Of a stretch of DNA of 10,617 nt, positions 1 to 7,921 are shown one piece after another. The position numbers and the translations under genes were made by a program. The stretch spans positions 1 through 10,617 of the forward strand of contig CALINM010000202.1 in the NCBI GenBank assembly GCA_938045315.1, in the 5' to 3' direction. The notes beneath the pieces are model-generated. The model searched no databases and was not told where the DNA came from. It was given only the letters and a program-made list of their open reading frames with translations. Within the stretch, counting starts at the first letter, position 1, and the number at the start of each line of letters is the position of its first letter. The DNA is from an uncultured bacterium. Lineage in GTDB: Bacteria; CALINM01.

Positions 1-459
1 AATAAACCAAAAATAATCAATCTTAAGTTTGAACCAGATAAGATTTTTACTTTTGATAACAACCGCGTTGCTTTCATTATGCCTGATATTTATGAATCAG
101 AGATAAGCAAATATGATAAAATTTTAAAAAATAAAAGAATAAATTCCTTGTTTATTTCCCACCCAGCAGAAGCAATGATATTTAGTGATAAAATTATTTT
201 TGGGTCATTCTATATTTATGTGGCAAATAAGCCAGCCCTATTTTTTATGAAAAGTTTAGGTGTTAAGGGTTTTTCCATAATCCCTGATCTTGATGATAAA
301 AACTTTAAGATGATAAATCTTTTTTCCCCCCTTTGGTTTTCATGGAAGAATGTACCTTTATGGATAACTAGGGTGCCGGTAGATAACTGTTTATTTTTGA
401 CTCAGAAGGGCAATAAAAAAGTGAAAGTTTTTAAAAATTTTGGTTTTTTGTTGGAATAG
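1..459 (+). CDS. C-terminal part of a possible U32-family peptidase (partial, 5' end outside window)
   Basis: An open frame enters from the left edge with no start codon and ends at TAG (457-459), giving the last 152 residues of a protein. The visible part has no signal peptide and no clear membrane segment. A stretch reading GSFYIYVANKPALFFMKSLG followed by a VKGFSIIPDL strand resembles the late part of U32 peptidases, where an N-x-x-A-x-x-F-x-K-x-L-G helix precedes a strand carrying a P-x-L element; the closing basic strand (KVKVFKNFGF) also fits. U32 proteins act in collagen degradation, tRNA hydroxylation or ubiquinone synthesis depending on subgroup, and the subgroup cannot be decided here. 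The internal ATG at 79 lacks a good ribosome binding site, so it is not the true start. That this is the end of a real gene is likely; the family call is tentative. Confidence 0.5.
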   Translation, partial: NKPKIINLKFEPDKIFTFDNNRVAFIMPDIYESEISKYDKILKNKRINSLFISHPAEAMIFSDKIIFGSFYIYVANKPALFFMKSLGVKGFSIIPDLDDKNFKMINLFSPLWFSWKNVPLWITRVPVDNCLFLTQKGNKKVKVFKNFGFLLE

Positions 460-552
460 CATGCTTTAGATAGGGGGGAGGAAAATTTAAAGTCTGCACT
501 TAAATAAAATCCAAGCACAAAGTTTGAAATGCAAAATTAAGTAAAAAAGCTT
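460..552. other. Short convergent intergenic gap
   Basis: The 93 bases between the converging ends of the left-edge gene and the Lgt-like gene contain a G-rich run (GGGGGGAGGA, about 474-483) that resembles a ribosome binding site but has no useful start codon behind it. There is also a short AAAAGCTTTT palindrome near 545-554 with no loop. No convincing terminator hairpin was seen. Confidence 0.3.
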
Positions 553-1608
553 TTAAATATTTTCTTTTATTATAAAAAAGTCAACATTAGATGCAGTTAC
601 TGTGCTTTTACCAAAGTAGATAAATACAAACCACCAGAATAAATTAAGCAAGATAAAAACTATAGGGTCCCAAAAAGTTTGTAAACCTAATTTTAAATTT
701 GGCAATTGAAATGTGGGGAGGGGTAGAAAAAAGTAAAGTAAGATAGAGTAAAACAGTGAAATAGTAGCCATTATCTGGTAAGCTGAAAAAGAATTCATTC
801 CTCTATAATCGGCTCTTAAAAACTCAGATAGTGTACGCCATGTATTAATTACTATCACAAGAAACAAAAAAGATAAATAATAATAGCCTTTAAAAAAAAG
901 ATACAAACCAAATAATGAAGAATTAACATATAATAGTGAAGTTAGTGCTTGTATTGGTATTAGCTTTTCATTTTGTAATTTCCCAGCGTAAGATGCTTTT
1001 TTGATTTCACCCGTAAAAGTAAAATTAAACTTATAGAATATTCTCCTGATTGTATTATTGCACATACTTATAGGTTTTCCATAACAACAGCCAAAGCTTA
1101 TGCATGCAAGCCTCCCCATCCCTTCTCCAAAAGCATAGGATATGATGAATGCTGTAAGTACAGGTATTACTAGCTGCTTTTGTATCGTTAAAAAAGGTAG
1201 GTTAAATGTGGATATTATGAATATTATCCATGGAATTATAAGTACTCCAACAAAAGACGCACCTCCCACAGTGAAAGTATGTTTTTTTTTCTCTACTATT
1301 CTGGCAATAATTTTTGCAGAAAGTAGGCATATTAGGCTGGTAAGAAAAATTAAAATTAAGATGGTTTCCGTGCCTATGGAAAGTGCTCCCAACATGATTA
1401 TAAGTAAGAATAAAGATAAAGAATATGCGAGAGAGATTATGAATCCATAAAATGTTAGATTTATAGCATACCATTTGTTACCGATAATTTTTTTGACTGG
1501 TATTGTAGCGAGTATCTGCCATCTTTCCTGAGGTAAATGTTTAAAAGACCATAATTGAAAGGATAAGCTAAATAAAAAAACAAGAACAATGAAGATTTCA
1601 TAATTCAT
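553..1608 (-). CDS. Divergent Lgt-like (prolipoprotein diacylglyceryl transferase family) membrane protein
   Basis: This is a 351-aa polytopic membrane protein with many hydrophobic segments. Lgt landmarks are visible in order: a Gly-Gly loop (residues 115-116, ...FTVGGASF), the signature-like GRLACISFGCCYG (165-177), an IPIQALTSLLY motif (218-228, matching the Lgt H-P-x-Q-x-Y-E region) and EFLRADYRG (262-270). The signature Arg and the late EFLR Arg are kept. The His that precedes Gly-Gly in E. coli Lgt is replaced by Val, and the signature Asn/Glu positions are replaced by Cys. It is therefore probably a paralogous subfamily rather than the housekeeping enzyme, possibly acting on phospholipid head groups or acyl chains. 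The ATG at 1608 is preferred because GGGGTG lies 6 bases upstream; a GTG at 1617 is an in-frame alternative. It is last in a minus-strand operon directly after phosphatidylserine decarboxylase (about 5 bases apart). Confidence 0.75.
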   Translation of the reverse strand: MNYEIFIVLVFLFSLSFQLWSFKHLPQERWQILATIPVKKIIGNKWYAINLTFYGFIISLAYSLSLFLLIIMLGALSIGTETILILIFLTSLICLLSAKIIARIVEKKKHTFTVGGASFVGVLIIPWIIFIISTFNLPFLTIQKQLVIPVLTAFIISYAFGEGMGRLACISFGCCYGKPISMCNNTIRRIFYKFNFTFTGEIKKASYAGKLQNEKLIPIQALTSLLYVNSSLFGLYLFFKGYYYLSFLFLVIVINTWRTLSEFLRADYRGMNSFSAYQIMATISLFYSILLYFFLPLPTFQLPNLKLGLQTFWDPIVFILLNLFWWFVFIYFGKSTVTASNVDFFIIKENI

Positions 1609-1613
1609 GTCAA

Positions 1614-2630
1614 TCACCCCGTATGTTTATCCTTTTTTAAAGGCCATCCTATGAGGGATCTAACCTTAACATCTGTCTCTACCACTGGTATTCCTAATCT
1701 TTTAGAAAAAATTGTATTCACATCTTCCCTCGATGAATTTTTTAAAAGGTCTTGAGCAAATTTGATTCTGTTTTTCTGAAAAAAAAGTATTACTGTTGAA
1801 CTACCAGGTCTAAAAAGACTTTTAGGCTGTCCTTTTTTTATGAGAATTCCCTTGCTCACTTTTACAGGGTTGTCATACCTGTATTCGCTATAACACTGGA
1901 CAATATCACCTATTAAAAGTGCTACAATCTCTATCATAGCAACAATACCAACATTTGTACCTCCTTCTATGTCTGTGTCTATTACTGTTACAAATCTCTT
2001 ATTTTTGGAATAGGGATGGCAAATAGAAATCAGTGCTTCAGGATGACAGGAATTGTATACTCCATCAATGCTATAAAAATCAATCACAACACCCGTTACT
2101 GGTACATGAGTATAATGGTATTTTTCAGGAGTTAACCTGAAAATAGCGAAATCACCATCTTCAAATGTTTTGTGCCATTCTTTTTTTTCAGCCCCTAACA
2201 AATCTTGATGATCAAAAAACTTATTTTTTATATAGAAGTATTTATTTTCCATGGAAGAACCTAAGGTGACTTTTGAATCAGCAGGCGAGACAATGGCGTC
2301 TTCTTCCTCTGGTAAAGGTCTTGTTTCCCAATATCTAATCTTTCTCTCAAAGATTTTTCTTGGTGTATCAAGATTATCTGGTGAGTCGAAACATTCAGTT
2401 AGATCTATTCCCATTTTTTTCATAAAAGTTTTTGTGCCGGCTAATTTAGCCCCAAGGAAAGAGTCGTATAAGAAAAAGCTAAAAATTTCTGATACTCTCT
2501 TTGATGTAAATATTTTGTATAAAAAATTTGGGTTTTCCCTAATTGTTGAGTATAGAAATTTGACTACTTTATCACCATAAAACTCTTCTCTAATAATATT
2601 ACCTGTCTGCCTGTCTATGAACTCATGCAT
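1614..2630 (-). CDS. psd: Phosphatidylserine decarboxylase proenzyme
   Basis: This enzyme converts phosphatidylserine to phosphatidylethanolamine, the last step of PE synthesis, at the inner membrane. The protein (338 aa from this start) opens with FIDRQTG, typical of the family. It has the catalytic Asp in IVSPADSKV (about residue 118), the YHYTHVPVTG motif with the catalytic His (172-175), and the self-cleavage site FRPGSSTVILFF (Gly-Ser near 276-277). Cleavage there would yield a beta chain and a pyruvoyl-bearing alpha chain. The GSS form is the one seen in longer PSD types rather than the E. coli LGST form. I chose the ATG at 2630 because GAGG (2637-2640) sits 6 bases upstream and the protein then starts MHEFIDRQTG; an ATG at 2642 is also in frame. 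The start overlaps the end of the upstream 816-aa gene by 8 bases, so translation is probably coupled. Confidence 0.9.
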   Translation of the reverse strand: MHEFIDRQTGNIIREEFYGDKVVKFLYSTIRENPNFLYKIFTSKRVSEIFSFFLYDSFLGAKLAGTKTFMKKMGIDLTECFDSPDNLDTPRKIFERKIRYWETRPLPEEEDAIVSPADSKVTLGSSMENKYFYIKNKFFDHQDLLGAEKKEWHKTFEDGDFAIFRLTPEKYHYTHVPVTGVVIDFYSIDGVYNSCHPEALISICHPYSKNKRFVTVIDTDIEGGTNVGIVAMIEIVALLIGDIVQCYSEYRYDNPVKVSKGILIKKGQPKSLFRPGSSTVILFFQKNRIKFAQDLLKNSSREDVNTIFSKRLGIPVVETDVKVRSLIGWPLKKDKHTG

Positions 2631-5073
2631 CTCTGACCTCATCTTTTTGCATAAAGTTATCCATATCTGTTTTTATTGTTAAAATAGTGAGGTGGATTAA
2701 CTTTTTCAAATCTTCTTCACTAATGTTTTCATTGAAAATATCTTTTTTTCTTACTGTTAAAAAGGCTTCTGCGGATGATTCATTTATAATTGATTTTATG
2801 TCAATATAATCTAAAAGTTTTTTTGTTATAAAAAGCTGATCTAATTTTTTGAACTCCTCTTTCATGACTTCGTAAGATTCTTCAAAATGTTTATTTCTTA
2901 AAGTTTCTCTGTAATATCTTTCTGCTTCTTTATTGAAATCCTCTCCCGAGATTAATAAAGGATCTTTTTTCATTCTGTTTTTCATAATGCCCTTTATCAT
3001 CCTTGCATAGCACGAAAACTCTTCTTGTTTTTCTAATCTTTCTTTTAATGACTCAATGGTATTTTCTATTCCCATCATATTAATTAACTCTTTTCCATCC
3101 TCCTGGATAATTTTTAAAAGAGCCCTTTTATATTCTTTACTACTAATCCTTATGTAACCTGAGTAACGATGGCTAAATCTTGAGTTCGACACTTTTTGTA
3201 AAATTTTTAGCATAAATTTATTTTTAGTTTCTCTGTTTATGTAATATGTGGGTATCCCTATAGATTCGCCGAAGAAAATCTGTCTTCTCTCACTTTCAAT
3301 TGTTGGATCGTCTGGAATGTGATCATGGGTTACTTCTCCCGTTAGAATATACTTGTAGGCAAGGCATGTGAGTAGTACTTGTATGCTTACTGCTTCTCCC
3401 ATGTCTTTAAGGACACTTTCAAATACACTGTAATATCTACCTTCAAAGCCGGAATAACCTTTGCTCCCGTAATCTCTTAATCTATAAAGGAGATAAATGG
3501 ACATTTTTTGATCAAAGATACCAAGATGTTCAAGGTCCCTTTTTAATTTTTTTTCGTTGCCAATTAAACCATTAAGTGCAGGACTTTGATCTGTGGAAAG
3601 TAAACATACAAGGTAATCTATAAGGCGAAAATCTATTACAACATCACCTTTTAATCCTAAGATAAAGCTTAGTAGCTTATCTAACCAGGTGGGACCAAAA
3701 GGTGTTATTGATCTGCCAAAAAAATTATTTTTTGCCTTTTTCTTCCACCTTCTCCATATCATTCTAAGATGTGTAAAGTCAAGTTCATGGGGTAAAAATC
3801 CTAAAACATTTTCAGGATGAAACTCCCAGAAATCTATTCTATATGGTGATGCTGAAAAAGTTCCCACAAAAAGGGGGAGAAAATGTTCCATTATTTTAAT
3901 TACCAAATCACCAATATACTTCTCATCAACTTTATCAAAGCCTGAGTCAGGATTTGATAAAAGGGCAGTAATTTTTTTGCTGCTTATGCTTACATGTGTG
4001 CCATTATTGAGTAAAGAGATATTTGAGATATTTGGTAATGTAATCAAATTTCTTGTAATGATACCCGCATCTTTTAGTTTTGAAATAGTGTTTAGATGAC
4101 TTCTTGATAACACCTGATGACAGAGACTCATGTAATGGTATTTTTCCTCGCCCCTATCCCAACCAGAGAGGCAGGGGTTTAAAAATAATTCTCTATAGAC
4201 TGAGTCTGGAATTAGACTATTTAGTTTTCTTAACCTAACAGGTGGGTGGGAGGAAAAATATATTACAACTTTTTGATCGCTATCAAGTAAGGAAAATCTT
4301 TTATTTGAATACATAACTAAAAGCTGTGTAAAAAAGTAACGTTTCAATGTCTCCTTTGCTAAAGATTTGCCAAGTCCATTCTTACTATTTAAGTTGATTG
4401 GTGTAAAAGATATAATCTCAGGAGAGGTGTTATCATTAATGAAAGAATTTATAATTTTTTCTCCATATTCTCTAATTATTTTAGGTGATTTGCTGTCACA
4501 TATTGAAACATCTGCAAGACTAAGCTTCAGTAAATAGCTAACTGGAAATCTCACGTATGTTTTTTCCTCTGTTTTTCTGAAGAATTTATTCAAGTCAGAT
4601 CTTTTGCCTAAGGATGGGTTTTTTTTATCATAGTTAAGATCAGTCAGTATTATTTCGTATAGCTTATTACCAAGTACTTCCTTTGGAATTCTAATCCAAC
4701 AGTTTTCCCAGACATTATCATTATTATCATTTATAAAATTTTCGATACCCTCCATTATTTTTTTCGATGCATCACCAGTTTTTATCCTTCTTATCAAGCT
4801 TTTATAGAAAATTGTTTCCTGTAACTCCCTTGCAACATCCACATTGTACTTTTTACCGATGATGCATGTCTGAAATTCATTTTCTGTCCCCCCAGTGACA
4901 TCATAGTCTGAATATGGTAAGTTTTCATAGAAACTTGAGTCATTTGTCCCATTTATTGACATTATTTCAAGGATATTTTTTAAATATTGCTGGTCTGAAG
5001 ATGGTAAAAAACTTGATTTGATAGGCACTTTTGCTAAAAAGTTCATATATTTTTCTACTTTTACACAAATCAT
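2623..5073 (-). CDS. Large conserved-looking protein of unknown function, first gene of the psd operon
   Basis: I do not recognise a named family. The product is 816 aa (807 if translation starts at the ATG at 5046; neither start has a good ribosome binding site), with no signal peptide and no clear membrane span, so it is probably cytoplasmic or membrane-peripheral. The middle carries dense aromatic/His/Arg motifs that look like an active or binding site: FSSHPPVRLR (273-282), YRIDFWEFHPE (411-421) followed by LGFLPHELDFTHLRM and a basic RRWKKKAK patch, GFEGRYYSVF (542-551), and THDHIPDD (582-589) followed by SERRQIFFG. The C-terminal 150 residues are charged and helical, with coiled-coil-like stretches. 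It heads a tight operon with psd and the Lgt-like gene and overlaps psd, so a role in phospholipid or envelope metabolism is inferred from context only. Confidence 0.85.
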   Translation of the reverse strand: MICVKVEKYMNFLAKVPIKSSFLPSSDQQYLKNILEIMSINGTNDSSFYENLPYSDYDVTGGTENEFQTCIIGKKYNVDVARELQETIFYKSLIRRIKTGDASKKIMEGIENFINDNNDNVWENCWIRIPKEVLGNKLYEIILTDLNYDKKNPSLGKRSDLNKFFRKTEEKTYVRFPVSYLLKLSLADVSICDSKSPKIIREYGEKIINSFINDNTSPEIISFTPINLNSKNGLGKSLAKETLKRYFFTQLLVMYSNKRFSLLDSDQKVVIYFSSHPPVRLRKLNSLIPDSVYRELFLNPCLSGWDRGEEKYHYMSLCHQVLSRSHLNTISKLKDAGIITRNLITLPNISNISLLNNGTHVSISSKKITALLSNPDSGFDKVDEKYIGDLVIKIMEHFLPLFVGTFSASPYRIDFWEFHPENVLGFLPHELDFTHLRMIWRRWKKKAKNNFFGRSITPFGPTWLDKLLSFILGLKGDVVIDFRLIDYLVCLLSTDQSPALNGLIGNEKKLKRDLEHLGIFDQKMSIYLLYRLRDYGSKGYSGFEGRYYSVFESVLKDMGEAVSIQVLLTCLAYKYILTGEVTHDHIPDDPTIESERRQIFFGESIGIPTYYINRETKNKFMLKILQKVSNSRFSHRYSGYIRISSKEYKRALLKIIQEDGKELINMMGIENTIESLKERLEKQEEFSCYARMIKGIMKNRMKKDPLLISGEDFNKEAERYYRETLRNKHFEESYEVMKEEFKKLDQLFITKKLLDYIDIKSIINESSAEAFLTVRKKDIFNENISEEDLKKLIHLTILTIKTDMDNFMQKDEVRDA

Positions 5074-5141
5074 TCTAAATAGTAATTATTAAGCTTTTGT
5101 TAAAAAGAATGAAAATTTTTCTGAATTTATTGTTAAAATCG

Positions 5142-5170
5142 ATTTTAGAAATAATGTTGATGTAAGTTAA
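5142..5170 (-). promoter_or_regulatory. Candidate promoter for the 816-aa/psd/Lgt-like operon
   Basis: On the minus strand TTAACT (5165-5170) and TAAAAT (5142-5147) are separated by exactly 17 bases and match the sigma-70 boxes at 4 of 6 and 5 of 6 positions. Transcription would begin near 5135, about 60 bases upstream of the ATG. In DNA this AT-rich such matches also arise by chance. Confidence 0.3.
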
Positions 5171-5266
5171 TGGCGGCATATTTTTTAAGCTCACCCTTTT
5201 TTAAAAGAGATTTGTTGTCTTTTAAAAAATTGAGTAAAGGTATGGTTTTTTATGTGATTAAAAATC

Positions 5267-5295
5267 CTGACATAGATATATAAAGAAAGTAATAT
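5267..5295 (+). promoter_or_regulatory. Candidate promoter for the rhodanese gene
   Basis: CTGACA (5267-5272, 5 of 6 to the -35 consensus) and TAATAT (5290-5295, 4 of 6 to the -10) are spaced by 17 bases, giving a transcript start near 5302 and a leader of about 30 bases that contains the strong ribosome binding site. Confidence 0.4.
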
Positions 5296-5333
5296 ATATA
5301 TCTAATTAAATATTTTAAATAGGAGGTGGTGAA

Positions 5334-5801
5334 ATGAAGAGAGTTCTGTTATCAGTAATGTTTCTTTTATCATTAAATGTTGTATCCTTTGCTTATGATC
5401 AAGAACTGGCAGCTAAGTTTGACAGGATGTTCTCACAGATGACTCAGGAAGTGCTTGCTATGGCACCGTGCCAGATTACCCCTGAAAAAGTGCTAGAAAT
5501 GTTAAACAAACAGGAAGAGTTTTATGTCCTCGATATCAGAAGGCCTGCGGAGCAGAACTTTGTTGGTTTTACTTTCAAAAATGCTTTGCACATCCCCATG
5601 AATGAGGTATTTAAAAAGGAAAATCTCTCCAAATTGCCAAAGAACAAAAAGATTGTTGTTGTTTGCCATTCTGGAACCAGAGCAGCACCAACAACTTTGG
5701 CTCTAAGAATGATTGGCTTTGAAAATGCAGTAATGTTAAGAGGTGGTATTTCAGCGCTTGCTGCAGCTGTTACTCCAAAAACTCTACCCTTAGAAAAATA
5801 A
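5334..5801 (+). CDS. Exported single-domain rhodanese-like protein
   Basis: This 155-aa protein belongs to the rhodanese (sulfurtransferase) superfamily. Residues 1-20 form a classic signal peptide (KR, hydrophobic core, cleavage after SFA), so it should work in the periplasm. The rhodanese fold starts near residue 50 (ITPEKVLEMLN), continues with the VLDIRRPAEQ element (Asp67) and reaches the active-site loop CHSGTRA with catalytic Cys111; RGGIS near 136 is the family's C-terminal motif. Another Cys (C46, APCQIT) lies just before the domain. Such proteins carry sulfane sulfur or act as redox or sulfur-transfer partners in anaerobic respiration; the actual substrate is not shown. A near-perfect AGGAGGTG (5321-5328) precedes the ATG by 5 bases, which suggests high expression. 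The gene stands alone, divergent from the psd operon and convergent with the metal ATPase. Confidence 0.92.
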   Translation: MKRVLLSVMFLLSLNVVSFAYDQELAAKFDRMFSQMTQEVLAMAPCQITPEKVLEMLNKQEEFYVLDIRRPAEQNFVGFTFKNALHIPMNEVFKKENLSKLPKNKKIVVVCHSGTRAAPTTLALRMIGFENAVMLRGGISALAAAVTPKTLPLEK

Positions 5802-5808
5802 ATTTTAT

Positions 5809-5855
5809 ACTCCTTCCAGGGTAAAAGCCCCCGGAAGGAGTGTTTTATTTTTCTA
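5809..5855. terminator. Bidirectional rho-independent terminator
   Basis: ACTCCTTCC (5809-5817) pairs perfectly with GGAAGGAGT (5833-5841), and GGG/CCC can extend the stem inside. The plus strand continues with GTTTTATTTTTC. The minus strand continues into ATAAAATTTATTTTTC, also T-rich. It sits between the converging rhodanese and P-type ATPase genes and can end transcription from both sides. Confidence 0.85.
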
Positions 5856-7752
5856 TCCTTTCGAATAAAAGCAAAGTAGAGCTTAATACAACTGTTACAC
5901 ATCCAGCTTCTTGAAACATAACTGCCATTACTGGTGATAGTTTACCCATAGAAGCAAGTAATAGACCTATTACATTGTAAATTATGGAAAAAAAGATGTT
6001 TAGCTTGATTCTTTTCAGAACCTTTCTTGACATTTTTATAAATTCAACAATTTTATTTATATTGTCATCCATAAGCGTTACGTTTGATGCCTCTATGGCA
6101 ATGTCTGTTCCTGCTTTACCCATAACAATACCCACATCTGCCAGAGCTAAAGCTGGGGCATCATTAATTCCGTCACCTACCATGCCTATTATTTTGCCGT
6201 CTTTTTTTAATTCTTTCACAACATTTTGTTTATCTTCAGGGAGTAGTTCGGCATAATACCTATCGATGTTTATTTTTTTAGATACTTCCCTTGCACTATT
6301 TTTGTTATCACCTGTTAGCATAATTATGTCTTTAATGCCCAAGTTTTTGAGAGTGCTTATTGCTGAAACAGTTTCTGATTTTATCTCATCCTCTATAGCT
6401 ATAATTCCAGTTAGTGTGCTATCTATGGCAACAAAAATCGCGGTTCTACCCAAATGTAGTTGCCTTTCATATTCGTTTAGAACATTATCTGGTATTGAGA
6501 TGTTAAAGGATTTAATAAAATTTTCTTTGCCTATTATGACCCTCTTACCATTAACCAATGCCTCGATTCCCATACCCGGTGTTGCTTTGAATTCTTCGGG
6601 GTCTTCGACTTTTATGTTTTTTTCTCTTGCATAATTAATAATTGCCTTTGCAAGGGGGTGTTCAGAGTATTTTTCTGCGGATGCACAGATTTTTAGTAAC
6701 TCATTTTTGTCAATTTTATAAGAAACTACTTCTGTAACGATAGGTTTCCCAAGAGTGACTGTTCCAGTTTTGTCAATGACAAGTGTATCAATTCGGCCTG
6801 CAATTTCAAAGTATATCCCACCTTTGATTAAAACAGCTCTTCTTGCCATGTTAGCTATACCCGCAGAAACAGCAGAAGGTGTAGCTATTGCGAAGGCACA
6901 GGGACAGGCAACAAGTAATACTGCAACAGCAACTTTAATATTGCCAGTAAATATAAAAGCTATGATTGCAATTACAAGTACCGTAGGTAAGAAATAGTTA
7001 GTAAATTTATCAGCGATGTTTTGTATGGGTGCTTTAGATTCCTGTGCCGATTCAACTAAATGAACAATTTTGGCAATTGTTGTATCTTCACCAACCCTGG
7101 TTGCTTTAATCTCAAGGCGTCCTGTTTCATTAAGTGTGCCTGCAAACACATCATCACCCACACTTTTATCTACAGGAAAAGATTCCCCTGTAATTGGAGC
7201 TTGATTAACAGTGGAAAAGCCTTCGACCACAGTGCCATCCACGGCTATTCTCTCTCCTGGCCTAACAACCACAATGTCCCCCAACTTGATTTCTGAAATG
7301 TTGACAGTTCTTTCTTCACCGTCTATCTTTATATTTGCAGTTTTTGGAGTTAAGTTGAGAAGACTTGAAATGCTTTTTCTTGTCTTGTCAATTGTATAAG
7401 CTTCGAGAGAACCCACTACAGCCATGATTAGTATAATCACTGCTGATGGGATAAACTCTCCTGCTAAGATACTTACTAATATAGCTATTGTTACAAAAAC
7501 GTTTACAGTTATTTTCTTACTTAGAACATCTATTATGCCTGCATAAAATCTTTGCCAGCCACCAAAAAGAATAGCTATAAGTGCTAGAAAAATGCCGATA
7601 AACTGTCCTGTTATATTCAAAGTACCCACAGAAATTGAGATAGAAGATTTATACATAATATAAGCTAAGAGAGTTAACAATCCGATTAATAATGGGGCAA
7701 TAAGAAAAACTAGTAATTCTCTTAAATTAAATAGGGAGTTATTATTTTCCAT
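5845..7752 (-). CDS. Heavy-metal-translocating P1B-type ATPase without N-terminal metal-binding domain
   Basis: This inner-membrane pump uses ATP hydrolysis to export soft or transition metal ions. All P-type hallmarks are present in the 635-aa product: ITGES (187-191, actuator), CPC in the sixth membrane helix (283-285, metal path), DKTGT with phosphorylated Asp327, SEHP (363-366, nucleotide-binding HP motif of P1B pumps), TGDN (480-483) and GDGINDAP (526-533). The N terminus goes straight into membrane helices, with no CxxC heavy-metal-associated domain. Helix 7-8 reads IIYNVIGLLLA then MFQEAGC, which does not cleanly match the Cu, Zn/Cd or Co subgroup signatures I know, so the substrate stays open. 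The ATG overlaps the stop of the upstream 51-aa Cys-rich gene (TAATG), implying coupled translation. It is the last gene of an ArsR-controlled operon. Confidence 0.93.
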   Translation of the reverse strand: MENNNSLFNLRELLVFLIAPLLIGLLTLLAYIMYKSSISISVGTLNITGQFIGIFLALIAILFGGWQRFYAGIIDVLSKKITVNVFVTIAILVSILAGEFIPSAVIILIMAVVGSLEAYTIDKTRKSISSLLNLTPKTANIKIDGEERTVNISEIKLGDIVVVRPGERIAVDGTVVEGFSTVNQAPITGESFPVDKSVGDDVFAGTLNETGRLEIKATRVGEDTTIAKIVHLVESAQESKAPIQNIADKFTNYFLPTVLVIAIIAFIFTGNIKVAVAVLLVACPCAFAIATPSAVSAGIANMARRAVLIKGGIYFEIAGRIDTLVIDKTGTVTLGKPIVTEVVSYKIDKNELLKICASAEKYSEHPLAKAIINYAREKNIKVEDPEEFKATPGMGIEALVNGKRVIIGKENFIKSFNISIPDNVLNEYERQLHLGRTAIFVAIDSTLTGIIAIEDEIKSETVSAISTLKNLGIKDIIMLTGDNKNSAREVSKKINIDRYYAELLPEDKQNVVKELKKDGKIIGMVGDGINDAPALALADVGIVMGKAGTDIAIEASNVTLMDDNINKIVEFIKMSRKVLKRIKLNIFFSIIYNVIGLLLASMGKLSPVMAVMFQEAGCVTVVLSSTLLLFERIEK

Positions 7753-7907
7753 TATTTATCCTTTTTTTCTTCATCTTTTTTCTCTTTTTCCTTATTTTCC
7801 ACATGACATCCACAACCGGGGCCACAACCACTATTTGCCTTATTTAATGATTCTTTAATAAGTGAGAAAAAACCTTTAATTCCACCAATCTTCTTTTTTT
7901 CTTCCAT
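7752..7907 (-). CDS. 51-aa Cys/His-rich putative metal-binding peptide
   Basis: A small gene begins at the ATG at 7907 behind a perfect GAGGAGG (7914-7920) and ends at TAA (7752-7754), which shares a base with the ATPase start. The peptide has a basic, amphipathic N-terminal part (KIGGIKGFFSLIKESL), a central SGCGPGCGCH motif with Cys28, Cys32, Cys34 and His35, and a highly charged Lys/Glu tail. Four clustered thiol/imidazole ligands in so short a protein strongly suggest metal binding. With an ArsR regulator 14 bases upstream and a P1B ATPase that lacks its own metal-binding domain downstream, the natural inference is a metallochaperone or a split-off metal-binding module of the pump. I know no named family for it; the function is inferred from motif and context. 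Coding status is well supported by the ribosome binding site and gene packing. Confidence 0.85.
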   Translation of the reverse strand: MEEKKKIGGIKGFFSLIKESLNKANSGCGPGCGCHVENKEKEKKDEEKKDK

Positions 7908-7921
7908 AGCAATCCTCCTCT

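Noticed and set aside
1142-1474. Open frames overlapping the Lgt-like gene on both strands
   Set aside because: No family features or start signals; the Lgt-like motifs lie in the chosen frame.
5170-5283. 37-aa frame between the psd operon and the rhodanese gene, starting MAAYFLSSPFFKRD
   Set aside because: No ribosome binding site, no recognised similarity, and it overlaps the promoter regions of both neighbours; it could be a small protein but the support is too thin.
5984-7399. Several open frames on the plus strand opposite the P-type ATPase
   Set aside because: They are antisense to a gene with complete catalytic motifs, lack ribosome binding sites and have compositions expected of shadow frames.
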